A stretch of DNA of 64,000 bases from Aporrectodea caliginosa (lineage: Eukaryota; Annelida; Clitellata; Crassiclitellata; Lumbricidae). A model generated the notes under the pieces. That model was not told the DNA's origin. It saw nothing but the letters and a program-made list of their open reading frames with translations, and did not search any database. The translations under genes were made by a program, and so were the position numbers. The DNA lies in contig JACEVL010000062.1 in NCBI GenBank assembly GCA_020284085.1, forward strand, positions 3,031,110 through 3,095,109. The letters are read 5' to 3'. This document shows positions 28,822-40,300 of this stretch, in pieces (the stretch's first letter is position 1; each line of letters opens with the position of its first letter).

Positions 28822-30585
28822 TGTTAATATTTTTTTCTTCTTCTTGTGGTTCTCTGCCTCTTAGGCAGGTTCGAATGTCCGACGTCGCCACTCCTCTCGT
28901 TGTTGGGCCTCTTCTTTCAGTTTCCTGTAGCCGTTTGTCATCATCCAATCCAGCATCATCTGTCTTGGTCTTCCTCTTGTCTTCCTCCCCTTCATTTTTC
29001 CTTCGATGACCGTTCTTAGTAGTGAGTCTCCTCTCAGCGTGTGCCCGATCCATTTCCTTTGCCTCTCTCTTATTGTGCGTATAAGGACTCTTTCTTCTCC
29101 AATCATTCCCAACACTTCTTCATTTGTTATATGTTCTATCCAGCTGATTTTTTCCATTCTTCTCCATGTCCACATTTCGAAAGCTTCCAGTCTTCTTATA
29201 TCTGCTTTTCTCATTGTCCATGTCTCCGATCCATACAGCACCACGCTCCATACTAGTGTCTTTATCATTCTTATCTTTAGATTTCTGTTTAGTTTTCCTC
29301 TCAGTAATTCTCTCCTGTTTGAGAATGCCTCCTTTCCTATTGCTATCCTTCTTTTAATTTCTCTGTGGCATTTGGCATCTGTCGTGATCATACTCCCTAG
29401 GTAGCAGAATTCTTTGACTTGCTCTATCTGTTTTCCTCCAATGTGTATTCTGACTACAGTCTCCTTTCCTTTACTTATCTTCAATACCTTTGTCTTTTTG
29501 ATGTTAATCTTCATCCCGTATTCGGTTGATGTTGTGTTTAACCTATCCATCATTGCTTGTAGTCCTTTCTGGTTTCTCGCCAACATTGCCTGATCATCTG
29601 CAAATCTTAATGCCTTGATCCATCTTCCACCAACCTTTATCCCCTCCTCCATATCCTCTACTGCTTCTCTGACAAGCTCTTCTATATAGATGTTAAATAG
29701 TAATGGTGACAGTGGACAACCTTGTCTCACACCTCTTCCAACGTTTCCTGGTTCCGAGTACTCTCCATCTATTCTTATTCGCATCTTTTGTCCCATGTAT
29801 AAGTTTCCTATTAATCTTCTGTCTCTCCAATCTATTCCCATCCGCCTCAATGCATGTAGTAGCCTTCTCCAGTCAACTCTATCAAATGCTTTTTCATAAT
29901 CCACGAAGCATATATATACATCCTGACCATTCTGGCAGCTCCTCTCTGTTAGTACTCTTAGTGTTCCGATCGCGTCCCTTGTTCCCATGCCCTTTCTAAA
30001 ACCAAATTGATCATCTCCCAGCCCCTCAACTGCCTCTGTCTTTGCTTGCACTCTCTTTGCTAGTATTCTTATCATGACTTTTGATGCATGGGTGAGGAGG
30101 CTAATGGTTCTGTAATCCTCGCATGCTGTTGCATTTGGTTTCTTTTTAATTGGTATTATTATGGATTGCAGGAAGTCATCTGGCCATTCTCCCGTTGTGT
30201 ATATATCTTGGCATATCCTTATTAGTTCTTTCATGGCTCCATCCTCCAGACTTTTGAGCATCTCTGCTGGTATGTTGTCTATTCCCTCTGCTTTGTTGTT
30301 TTTCAGTTCCTTTATGGCCGCTCTTACCTCCTCTCCCAGCACCTCTGGGCCAATATCCTCCTCTCTCCCTCGAGTCTCCTCTTCCTTCTCCAGTCCCTGG
30401 TTGTCATGCAACTCTCCCTCTTCACTTCTGTAGAGTTCCTCCACGTACTCCTTCCATCGGTTCTTAACTTCATTTGTTTCATTTAAGAGTCTACCTTGTT
30501 TGTCGCTAACCTCTATTCCTCCTCCTCCTTTTCCCGGTTTCCTAGATATTTTTTTATCTGGTAGCAAAATGTTGAATGCTATAGT
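28822..30585 (-). mobile_element. RTE-clade LINE, 5'-truncated, intact RT frame
   Basis: The copy spans the RT ORF plus a short 3' end of about 40 nt ending in AAGAAGAAGAAAAAAATATT. RTE elements characteristically have very short A-rich or microsatellite 3' ends. The 5' edge near 30585 runs into AT-rich host DNA with no endonuclease, i.e. 5' truncation. No target duplication could be identified. Confidence 0.85.
28861..30567 (-). CDS. RTE-type reverse transcriptase, 568 codons open, N-terminus missing
   Basis: The minus frame is uninterrupted to the stop at 28863-28861. RT blocks are visible in order: NNKAEGIDNIPAEMLK (block 1), IPIKKKPNATACEDYRTISL (2), FGFRKGMGTRDAI, VYICFVDYEKAFDRVDWRRL (block 3, catalytic D in FVDYEKAFD), RGVRQGCPLSPLLFNIYIEE (4) and ALRFADDQAMLA (block 5, the FADD catalytic pair). 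C-terminal YGSETWTMRKADIRRLEAFE and the GRKTRGRPRQMMLDWM tail are characteristic of RTE/BovB-like LINEs. The AP endonuclease half is lost. The apparent start is a TTG at the truncation, so this is not a functional initiation. No frame damage implies a young insertion. Confidence 0.9.
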   Translation of the reverse strand: MLPDKKISRKPGKGGGGIEVSDKQGRLLNETNEVKNRWKEYVEELYRSEEGELHDNQGLEKEEETRGREEDIGPEVLGEEVRAAIKELKNNKAEGIDNIPAEMLKSLEDGAMKELIRICQDIYTTGEWPDDFLQSIIIPIKKKPNATACEDYRTISLLTHASKVMIRILAKRVQAKTEAVEGLGDDQFGFRKGMGTRDAIGTLRVLTERSCQNGQDVYICFVDYEKAFDRVDWRRLLHALRRMGIDWRDRRLIGNLYMGQKMRIRIDGEYSEPGNVGRGVRQGCPLSPLLFNIYIEELVREAVEDMEEGIKVGGRWIKALRFADDQAMLARNQKGLQAMMDRLNTTSTEYGMKINIKKTKVLKISKGKETVVRIHIGGKQIEQVKEFCYLGSMITTDAKCHREIKRRIAIGKEAFSNRRELLRGKLNRNLKIRMIKTLVWSVVLYGSETWTMRKADIRRLEAFEMWTWRRMEKISWIEHITNEEVLGMIGEERVLIRTIRERQRKWIGHTLRGDSLLRTVIEGKMKGRKTRGRPRQMMLDWMMTNGYRKLKEEAQQREEWRRRTFEPA

Positions 30586-31059
30586 CAGTGAATTATTATA
30601 ATTATAATAACATTATAATAGTTGCAAACTTGCCCCTTTCGAATTAATAAAACTGATGTCTACCATGCAATTCCTACTTAAAATTATGATTAATGTTGAG
30701 TTAGTCTGCTGCCCGGATTCCATTTCGAACCTAGTTACGTCACTGGTCACAGTGACTGTAACCGTGACTGATTCATACTTGGCTGCTACATCTCATTCGG
30801 CCAGTGAGACCACGCAGTTACTCGCGGCATCGAAGAAAATATCCAAATAGGCCTACAATCGCTCAGGCCAATGCCATTGCTTTCTCAACATAAGACTTGC
30901 CTTTTAAAATTGTTTATCCACCATAGGCTGACTCAGTGACTCTCTGTCTGTGCGGACTGATTTGGATACTCACCTGCTTATACGGCCTATAGTTGTGGTG
31001 CGCCATCGCTTCGTGCCTTGTTAATTAGACACCGACGCGATAGACTAATTACAAGTGCT

Positions 31060-31185
31060 ATAATTACAATTACAATGCAGTGTTGGTGAATAAGCTGGTG
31101 TTCCTGGCGTGGCTTTTGTGTAGCGCTGAGATTATTTTGAAGATTTACATTTACATTTACATTAACATTATAACCTACTTAAGTG
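31060..31185 (+). mobile_element. LINE 3' tail remnant
   Basis: GTGAATAAGCTGGTGTTCCT, GGCTTTTGTGTAGCGCTG and a (TTTACA)n tail match the 3' UTR and tail layout of the LINE ending at 15521. No coding part remains. Confidence 0.6.
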
Positions 31186-31379
31186 ACATCTAGGCCCTAG
31201 CTATAACGGGTAAAAGGAGATTTTATTCATAAATAGTTCGTTTATGATCTTCTACGTTCTATCTTCGCCTTCTCTGGAAACCCATAAATCAACTCTTTCA
31301 CTGGAATTCCTCCAGCATCCTTCCAATTAACTCTCTTCCATCCATCTATTTAAAATAACTGAGTCACGTTATGTTCTTT

Positions 31380-31668
31380 CTTTTCCAAAGGAATAATTAC
31401 TACCGTCCGTCTTTCTCTTCCATTGCTCCTTTCCAAAAACGCCAACAACCCACTTTCTGATGCTCCATCCTCCGCTCATAACCGTCCCACCTTTAATTTT
31501 CATCTGGATTCTAGTATGAACTCTGGCCAACTAGATTATTTACAATCAGTCCTTATTACTCTGTCTGCCTGCCTGCCTGACACTTGGATCTTGACCTGGA
31601 ACCATTTCTAACATTATATCTGACTTTTTATTTGTTCTTACTCAGCGCCTGCATGGTTCCTGCGACTC
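31380..31668 (+). mobile_element. LINE 3' UTR fragment, truncated at its 3' side
   Basis: CTGCCTGCCTGACACTTGGA, TTGACC, ACTCAGCGCCTG and TGGTTCCTGCGACT follow the same order as 15370-15460. The match ends where the ACTCGTGTACTCGAG-containing hAT remnant begins, so the hAT probably inserted into or replaced its end. Confidence 0.55.
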
Positions 31669-32700
31669 GTGTACTCGAGTACAGTTTTTAAGTCATTGTA
31701 GGGGCCTACTCGTAATTGAGATCAAAGTACTTGTACTCGAGACCCAAGACCTAATTATAAGTACTTGGAAACAACTGACAGATTTATAGGCACCAGGATA
31801 TATGTTACCAGCTAGCTCTGCCTCTTCTTTTGGTCATTAACTCTTACGCTCTGGACAGTGGACGTTTTGGCAGTTCTTTTGTGGGTCCGGTGTTCAGATG
31901 GACCGCATCTTGATCAGAATTAGGCCTACCTCCCGGTTGTCTTGTTAAAATGGTGCACACGGACGGTGATATAGTGTTAATAATAAAAATACTAAATGGA
32001 ACAGGTGCTGCGGTGCATAAGCGTCTCATTCTGGCACGATAATAATCACTAATACGACTATAACAACCGAATCTGCGACGTGTAGCCTACTGTAGTCCTC
32101 CTGCACCAAAAAGTCTTAGCTATATTTGGCCACTGCAGTGCAGGATCTTCGGTAAAGTAGAGCATTCTATTGTCGCAAGTGACAACCTATTTGAATATCA
32201 AAAGCCATGGTGACTTTGATTAAGGTGATTGTTGGGACTTTTGGAAATGCAACAAAACAGTAGGCTACTTAACAAACTGTATGAACTAGCGCTTAGAGCA
32301 TAAGAGATGAACTAAGTAGGTAAAGTTATTTTCATTTAGATTCTCAGATACCAGAGGTGGGCTTCTTATCCCAGGAGGCGTCTTAGAACACTCTACCCTA
32401 TTCGTGCGTCTAGCGCTCTTGTTGAACGTGTGTTTAGTTATGGTGGTGGTATATTAAAACCGCATCGATCGAATTTAGGTGACAAGATCTCCCTTCCCTT
32501 ATATTTCTCAACAGTTATTCTAAATGAGTAGCCTACCTGTGGCAATACATCATTGCTTCGTTAAAGAAGTAAATCTTATCTACTTCTTCTTGCAGTAGCC
32601 ATGTGTACTTGTACTCGTAAATAATTGTACCCGACACCTAAGTACTTGTACTTGAGACCTATGTACTTTACTTGTACTTGCAACCTACGTATTTGAAACC
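31668..32700. mobile_element. Decayed hAT element (GTACTCGAGTAC type)
   Basis: Inverted-type terminal sequences rich in GTACTTGTACTCGAG occur at about 31669-31770 and 32605-32690. Between them on the plus strand is a hAT transposase C-terminus (32346-32531). Outer ends and target duplication could not be fixed. Confidence 0.65.
32346..32531 (+). pseudogene. hAT transposase C-terminus fragment
   Basis: The frame ends PRRRLRTLYPIRASSALVER, then VFSYGGGILKPHRSNLGDKI and SLPLYFSTVILNE-stop. This is the hATC motif (SSA-VERVFS-GG-IL-P-R--L). It is about 60 codons; upstream parts are lost or unreadable. Confidence 0.78.
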
Positions 32701-33361
32701 TCTCTGCCTCTCTGAAAATTACATTACTTTATAGAATTGAGCTGTATGTGTGTACATAAGGTATATTTAAAATGGTCCTAAAGGCATTCATATAGGCCAA
32801 ACTGTGCTATGAGCATATTGAGCAATACTGACTATGACAGGTATTTGCAGGTGGAGGCCTACCATTTATACAGTCAGCCACCTGCATGAGTCGACAGTCA
32901 TTATTTCTCCTTTACACAGCATTGCCTTATACGGCCAAGATAAAAACAGGACCGTCGGATAAGTTCAACAGCTGCCCCTCCTCCTGTTCACTGTACCTTC
33001 GGATATGGTCCAGTGATGACAGTCGTTGCACGTCATGCTACTTATTGGTCGTGTGGCCAGAACTCTGACGGAGATAAACTGCACGCCTGACCTCGGTTCA
33101 CTGATTTGTACGCCCTTCTAAGCTTTGTTAGGTAATCTCTCAGCCGCTGGGCGAAAGAAACAAAGAAGCCTATATGTATTTGTGAGGTATTACTTAAAGT
33201 TAAAACGTGCTATATCAAGTGTCGTGATACAGACATACATATGTATGCAAAACTACATCAACTGCACATACACACAGCAACTGTTAGAACCCCCCCACCC
33301 ACCCACCCAAAGGCACTGAAACGATGCAATCTAACAGGTCTAGCAATGTTCACCTTATAGA

Positions 33362-33518
33362 CAGGGACGTAGCGAGACTTAAATTCAAGAGGAGGCAACT
33401 TCACAGACTATTGGCAAAATCCTAGTTGTTGGTGTCGTTTGTCAATAGAAGTTCCAGTATATAAAAAAAGCAAGAGGAGGCAACTGCCTCCTCGTGCCTC
33501 CATGTAGCTACGCCTATG
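33362..33518. mobile_element. 157-bp hAT-like MITE (family B), intact
   Basis: Ends CAGGGACGTAGCGAG and, inverted, CATAGGCGTAGCTAC. CTTATAGA is duplicated exactly at 33354-33361 and 33519-33526. The interior contains GAGGAGGCAACT at both sides (subterminal inverted GAGGCAACTGCCTC). Same family as the fold-back pair at 28263-28767. Confidence 0.87.
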
Positions 33519-33526
33519 CTTATAGA

Positions 33527-34450
33527 TAAACTGAATATGTTTCTTGGGTTATTGATGGCGGTTAAGTTAAGAGGAGCAGTTTCTGAGTAGAAGACACTGT
33601 TCCAGAAGAACGATTCTAAGCACGAAAACGCGGAGCCACGTAACATATATGCAGGGTCCAACGTAATCAGCCGTAGTCAACTGGATAAACAGTCCTTGAA
33701 AGTCATGTAAACCCCTTTATACATGGGGACTGTTCTTCAATCCTGGCTTGTCACCAGATGATCTACACTCTGTGAGGCTGTGACTTCACTGACTTAAACG
33801 ACCTGAATTGTAGAGCTGTTCCCTTCTACGGAAAAGTTGTCCGGTTCAAGGATTGGCGTCTTCAAGTGAGAAGTCATTTATACACATATACCTAAGCTCT
33901 GCATGTGATGAATAGGCCCCTATACTGCTTATGTGGGTCTATATATAGGTGCTTGTAAATGGACTTTAACCTTATACCTTGTCCGTAACATGGAATGCTT
34001 AGAATAGTTATCGAAATAGCAAATGGAAATAGGCTTGTCGTTTGAAACTAAGTTACAAAAGGAAATATAATTATTTCTCATGAATTGAAAAACGAAATTT
34101 TAAAACCCAGCAATTTAGAGAATTCCAAATTTTTAAAGCAATACTCTAATGTTGTAAGCTCAGGGCACCAGCTTATTCACGAGCGTTGCGTCGTATTGGA
34201 TCGATGTCCAGTGGATGCAGAGTCGTCATGTCGCCAGAGAGACAAGAGACGGGAGGCAGAGCGAGGAGGCAGAGCTGCAGTTGCTATAAGGCGGGTTTCG
34301 TTGAGGACGAGAAAGCATGGAAGGCACAAGATCGGATGGATTAATTAAGGCAGGAATTCTAGAACAGGTGAGACTTCAATTTTAAATGGATAGCCTGTGG
34401 GTATAAGTGGAGGAACCAGAAGCAGATGACGGGTGAGAGGCGTAATTTTT
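33527..34450. other. No gene recognised (0.9 kb)
   Basis: The longest ORF (34085-34348, plus) shows no domain or splice context. No repeat structure was recognised. Confidence 0.35.
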
Positions 34451-34451
34451 A

Positions 34452-34825
34452 TTGGCGGAGGAACTGAGAATACGGGGAAGGAACTGAGAGTATGCGGAAT
34501 GAACTGAGAGTATGCGGAATGAACTGAGAGTATGCGGAAGGAACTGAGAGTATGCGGAATGAACTGAGAGTATGCGGAATGAACTGAGAGTATGCGGAAG
34601 GAACTGAGAGTATGCGGAAGGAACTGAGAGTATGCGGAAGGAACTGAGAGTATGCGGAATGAACTGAGAGTATGCGGAATGAACTGAGAGTATGCGGAAT
34701 GAACTGAGAGTATGCGGAATGAACTGAGAGTATGCGGAATGAACTGAGAGTATGCGGAATGAACTGAGAGTATGCGGAAGGAACTGAGAGTAGGCTATGC
34801 GGAGGGAAGTGAGAGTATGCGGATG
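34452..34825 (+). repeat. 20-bp minisatellite, ~18 copies
   Basis: The unit is GAACTGAGAGTATGCGGAA plus T or G. The copies alternate T and G variants (GGAAT versus GGAAG) in a non-random pattern. Because 20 is not a multiple of 3, the repeat is read in all frames, which explains the Ser/His/Phe-rich ORFs of 143 and 159 codons on the minus strand. They are not genes. Confidence 0.95.
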
Positions 34826-34861
34826 AAGGAAACACTCTGAAGGAAACGAAAGAGAAAACAT

Positions 34862-35740
34862 GTTTCTCGAGAAACAACATAGGGCATGATAGGGGCCTAT
34901 CGTGTCAAAGTAGGCTTACATAGCATTCAGAAGACGTCAACGACCAAAGAAGTCGGTAAACAGCAGCGAGCATGCATACCAATCAGAATCAATACCACAC
35001 GCCACCTGTCGCCCATTATAGTTGTAACCTGCAGCGGCCAGAAACTACAGTTTGACAATCACGAATAGAATTCCCACGCAGTTGTCTTTTTAATAATCTA
35101 ATTCTTTATGGCAATGCAGACAACTGGTGTATTGCTGCCTTCTTCTAGGGTTATAATAGTATTAGTATTTGGTCAAGAACAGACATTATGGATGAACTTT
35201 CGATAGCGATACGTTGGAATGTGTGCAAAGATTATCATAATATGCTATATCAATACTTGGACATTGACTACGACATGGAAATCTGTGGACAAAGGCCTCA
35301 GCCTGTATGCAAACATGATCTGAAGCAGTCTAGGCTGCTATGCCTTGTATAATCAAAGGCTTTTTTTATCTAGAGGTCGTTGGATAAAGTGCAACCACAG
35401 CTTACCACAAGACATCTGCATAATATCAACTGGATGCAAACTGGATGTAAGGCATACGACACATAGGTGACAGGTCCAACCTGCCGGCGACTTCTCTGGT
35501 TCGGGTTGTTACTTGTGTAAGGCATCACTCGATGGCACAACAAAACCAAATAACATCAAATTGATTCAACAGGCTAAATGTATGCATAAATACTGCTAGG
35601 TATGTCTATAATTTATTAATTTCATAAACATGGTTTTTGATGCAAGTCATAATTAAATACACGTAGGCCTACGGGAGTGTACATCCAACCGGGGCCCGCC
35701 GCCCGGGGCACACTACCCTGTCTGGTCCCTGTCTGATTTC
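34862..35740. other. No gene recognised (0.9 kb)
   Basis: Only short ORFs; no motif, element end or exon could be supported. Confidence 0.35.
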
Positions 35741-35754
35741 TTGTCATTTCTTAC

Positions 35755-35890
35755 ATAAATAGAAGTTGGATCGATGAAAACATTCTTGGTCAAATAGAAG
35801 TTGGATTGATGACAATAATTCTTGCTTAAATAGAAGTTCGACTGCTGAAAAAGCTCTTAAATGGAAGCCGGATTGATGACAATTATCATG
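35755..35890 (+). repeat. Degenerate ~40-50-bp tandem repeat
   Basis: AAATAGAAGTTGGAT.GATGA recurs four times with spacing around 35-50 bp (near 35756, 35794, 35837, 35867). It is non-coding. Confidence 0.65.
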
Positions 35891-37354
35891 GATGTTGGTA
35901 GACTGCTTACTTACAAACGTCAAGCACGGCACTGAAGACATTTAAAAATAATTTAGCAACGTAAACTACGGTATAACCGTCAAGTAACTACGGTTCTGGT
36001 GGTCTGAGGCCCTTCTGCCCCTTCCAGTCATAGGGCCTGATTAAATGCTATCACCTTAAAAGGCAATAATATAAGTGAACACTAGGCCAAGTAAGGAGTC
36101 ACGCACAGGTCAGTTTCTCGTGTGTTTGCTGTTATTCAGCAGTCCATGAAGTATGTTTGCATTCCTGCGCTAAAGGCCTTTCGTTGTGGATTTCTAATTA
36201 ACGATTGTGACAACGGTCAGAAGGAGAGAAAATGCCCGCTGAAATTAAAGCCTTTGAAGGAAAGAATTCCAGATAAGGTCTGGCGTCAGAGGACCTACGA
36301 ACAGAACAATGACATGGCACTTCAAAGACTCATATTAGTATTTCGGATAATTGATGAAACCAATTAATTGGAATTGTAGACCTAGGCCTGCCGCCTATGT
36401 AGGGCATTTACACTTCAATGGCGGTTGGCTGAGACCTGTTCTCTTTGTCCAAGATTATTAAAAGGAAAAGATAAATAAGGTTGGAAGATTGTTAGAGCGT
36501 AACGAACGTTTGGACGTGTGCCTACGAATAAGTTGGAATAACACGTTGACTGGACCCTGTTTACCCTCTTTAAATGGGCGCTCAACCGTTCACCAAATTC
36601 TGCGCTGTCTCTGTCTCTTTGTTATTCTGTCTCTGCGTGTGTCTGACTCATCCCCCACTTTTCTCGAGATGTAATAGGCCTAATGACCACGTCACACGTC
36701 AACACATACGCACGCTAACGCACCGATACATCCGAGCGCACGCAGTGATACAGACAAGGACACACACACCACGCCCGACCAATCGCAGAATGCTCTCTGC
36801 ATCGTTTGAATTTGAAAACCGCCAGCTATGCCGCTGTCGTCAAAGACCAGCAACCTCGTGAGATTCCAATTCGGTGACTAACTTATTTGCGATAAGACGC
36901 GATTGGCTCCCGACAAGCTGGTATGCCAACGGCGCACCAAATACGGAAATTCGCCTACGCCTTTGTCATTCGATTGGCTGACAGTCAAACAACCTACAGG
37001 CTACGACGGACCCTGTGAGTTAGTTTGATCATAGGCCAAACATTGTTGGTGGGCCAGTCGTAAACCACAGGCTGACGTAAGGCCGCCACAAGAGACTTCA
37101 TAATATAACTGATTCAGGGCCGAGTGTAAAGCTTCATAGCTCAGCGAGCACTTGTTAGAGAGAGACAGGACGTTGTATTCTCAAGAGATAGGTGGATTTA
37201 TGCGAGCGCATTAATATCAAGATAACGAAATCGAGTGAGACTACAGCAGTAGTTACAGTGAAGGACAGTGAAGAATACTTTGTTGTCTGACCGCCAAGAC
37301 TTTCCTAATAAGTTGTATTCGATTCGGTCCGGTGGGAAACGTTTAATATTCGAT

Positions 37355-37382
37355 ATGGGAAAACTTACTTTCGGTGCCACAG
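37355..37382 (+). CDS. CSRP-like: LIM gene candidate first coding exon (MGKLTFGAT)
   Basis: ATG at 37355 reads nine codons then G, with a strong CAG|gtaaga donor at 37383. Phase 1 fits the acceptor at 40837, which needs one leading base and gives ...TG-LSYQC. I found no other in-frame Met next to LIM1; the frame upstream of 40837 is intronic. The distance (3.45 kb) is reasonable, but another first exon cannot be excluded. Confidence 0.5.
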
Positions 37383-40300
37383 GTAAGAGAGTTGAGAGAA
37401 TGCTTAGAAATAGCTCGGTGCATTCATATGTGTAGGTAAGGTAGGGAACTTTACCTTTATTAGACAGGTGAGTCCTCGTTTCACGGTCAACTCAAGTAAA
37501 GAGAATCGTGACTACGAATAACTGCTGACATTGTGAGAAATTTCTTTCTCATGTGCTAGATCATAGATGTATTATTATTATTTATTATTATTATTTATTT
37601 ATTTATTCCATGATATATAGCTCAGGCTTGAATCACAATTTAAATAGATATGAATATTCGTTAATTTGGGGTTCTGTTGTGAAGATATGAATTTATGAAG
37701 ATACACTTTATGGCGTGGATCGGTTATGAAAATATTCTTTAATTTGGGATCAGTTATGAAGTTATTCTTATAATTGGTAATTATCAGTGTTGAAGATATT
37801 ATTCTTCTCACTGGAGATTAGTTATTATGACTGAGGTTCAGTTATTAAATATTCTGTTAATTGGAGATTAGTTATGAAGATACACTGGGAATCAGTGATG
37901 AGTCTATTCTTGTGATTTAGAGTCATAGTCAGTGATGAAGATAGAAATTTGTTTAAATTGAATCAGTTATGAGGATGCCCATGTTATTGTGAATCAGCTG
38001 TGAGCCTGTAAATATATTCCCTGTTAAGAGTCATGTGAAATTCACAAAACGTTACTTTCAAGTTTCAAGCCACATAATTGTCAATGTAAAGTTGTCAATG
38101 TAGAGTGTTAGTTCTTCAGCCAAAAGGTTGTATCTCGAAACCATGCTTCTGTGGAATAGGTCTACTAATGACAAAGGAATGTAGCAACTGAGTGACCACC
38201 GGCTATACCTTACCAACGTTATCATATCAAGAATCTTATAATTGCAATTATTTCTGACTGTACTTGTAACAAAGACATTGAGTCTAATATCGGGATTTAG
38301 GTAGACCCCAATTGGGCTGGGGTCGGCAAAACTATAGTATCGTGGGCTGAAGGATTTATACAGCATCTTTGCTGACGCCGGATGATACCAGGTTTTCTAA
38401 TGACGACACTAACACTGACCCTAACCGACCCTCAAGATGCCTAACCTGACTCTAACCGACACACATGATGCCAAGAAACGTACGCACTATATTCTTCAGC
38501 CCCCCCCCCTTAATACTATAGGCGTGCCGAAAGTGCCCTGGGGTCTATCCAAATCACAGAAACCTGATTCGTCGAATGTTATTGATAAAATTGTTTTCAA
38601 AAATTATTCTATAAAGCATTGACATCCTTATGGCTAGTATGGACTAGTCGGCTAATATCCTGAATAGCATATTCAGAAAATATCCAAAGTTAGATTTGCA
38701 CAAATAATTTTGTTTTCACTTACAAAATAGATTTTCAGGGATATGGTGGAAATTTAGTTTTGGGGTTGGGGCAGGGCTGTTAACAATACTGGAAAAAAGT
38801 ATTGGCAATACCAATACTTCATAATAAAAGTATTGCAGTACCAATACCAATACTATTTCTTAAAAGTATTGCAATAGCGATACCGATACTTTTACCAATA
38901 CTTTTCGATAAGTAAGTTTACGTTTAATTACGTAAAATAGATTCTTTCCATTCACATCAACGATCATAGACGGCATAAAGAGGCTATTTTCGAAGAAAGA
39001 GGCAATTTTCTAAGCGTAAAGAATTTTCTCACTATTTCTTGATCGCAACGTACTCAAGCGGATGAGAAAATATATAAATTATAGTGGAAAAAAGTATTGG
39101 TGTCGAGTATCGCCGACAGGCTAAAAAGTATCGGCGATACACATGCGATACCGACAAAATAAAACTATCGCGATACTCGCTGCGATACTGAAAAAAGTAT
39201 CGGCGATACCAAGTATTGCGATACTTTATCGCGATATTAACAGCCCTGGGTTGGGGTTATAGGGATTTGTTGCATACCCCTTGGGGTGTAGCAGTGCTGA
39301 TGTTCTATGAGATGTCTGCAGACTAACCCATTTTAATTTAATGCATCTGAGACCAGCAGCTGTGCCAGCTAAGGTGCTAAAGCCACAATTTTAAGCTTAT
39401 GCTCCCTCCCCAGATGTATGAGACCTTCACACACATTCTCTAACTTAAAAGAACTGCTGCTGCTGTACCACTGGTTATGATGTACGCTGCCATTTGTTTT
39501 GCAGCTGTGCAAGGCCTGTTTAAGGTTTACTAGTTTCAGACAACTTACAGAATCTTTTAGCAGACCGACCTCAGTTTTGCAGTTTCCTCCTGTTGAGGTC
39601 TTAACGCTACACAGTTTTAAAGTTGAATCTTGGTTTTTGAACGTTATTGTCCTGATGTCAAATACTGAGCTTATAGTAAAGTACTGTATATGTACATGAA
39701 TTCTCAATCAATGATGTTAAAAAATTCAAAGTTCAAATCCATAATATTATTGCTTAGTGTAACAGATGGATGTGCAACACTGCTCAAATAATTGCAATAC
39801 ATTGGTCAGAGTTGCAGGAAATCACTCGGATAAAGCATTTTTCATGCGTCCTGTGTTACTGCTTTAAAATACCAAGACTTTGCTCTTGTCTTGAATTCAG
39901 ACTTCTTCAAAATTACTTTGTACGTTTACTTTCAAATTTCACCAAAAATCAATTGTTCTAAATTTCTCTGTAAACTGTTCTGAAATTTATGATGATTGAG
40001 GTTTGCAAGAATGAGTTATTGCTTCTGAAGTACTCTGCATCCTACCATCTCTTGAGATGTGCTGGAAAATGGCATAGAAAAATTCTAACAAAAGGTTTTT
40101 AATCAGTATTTCAGATATACAGGCTGTTCCAGCTGTCGTCTTTGGCATTCTAAAACTTAGCCCCTAAACTTAAAATCTGGGAATCACTACTGTTGAGACC
40201 AGAGTTCATATAACCACTTGGACTGACTGTCTTTACATACCTATTGTTTCTGCCTACATTTGTTTGTGTTTAATGTGCCAATTGATTGATAACTCCCAGG

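Noticed and set aside
28821..30433. Several plus-strand ORFs of 60-130 codons
   Set aside because: All are antisense shadows of the RTE reverse transcriptase frame.
34382..34880. 143- and 159-codon Ser/Phe/His-rich minus ORFs
   Set aside because: Both are read-throughs of the 20-bp minisatellite in different frames; there is no start context or conserved domain.
36122..36367. 81-codon plus ORF
   Set aside because: No domain, no splice context, no coding signal beyond chance.
37198..37380. 60-codon minus [13 protein letters not shown]...
   Set aside because: Opposite strand of the candidate LIM first exon, with no supporting features.
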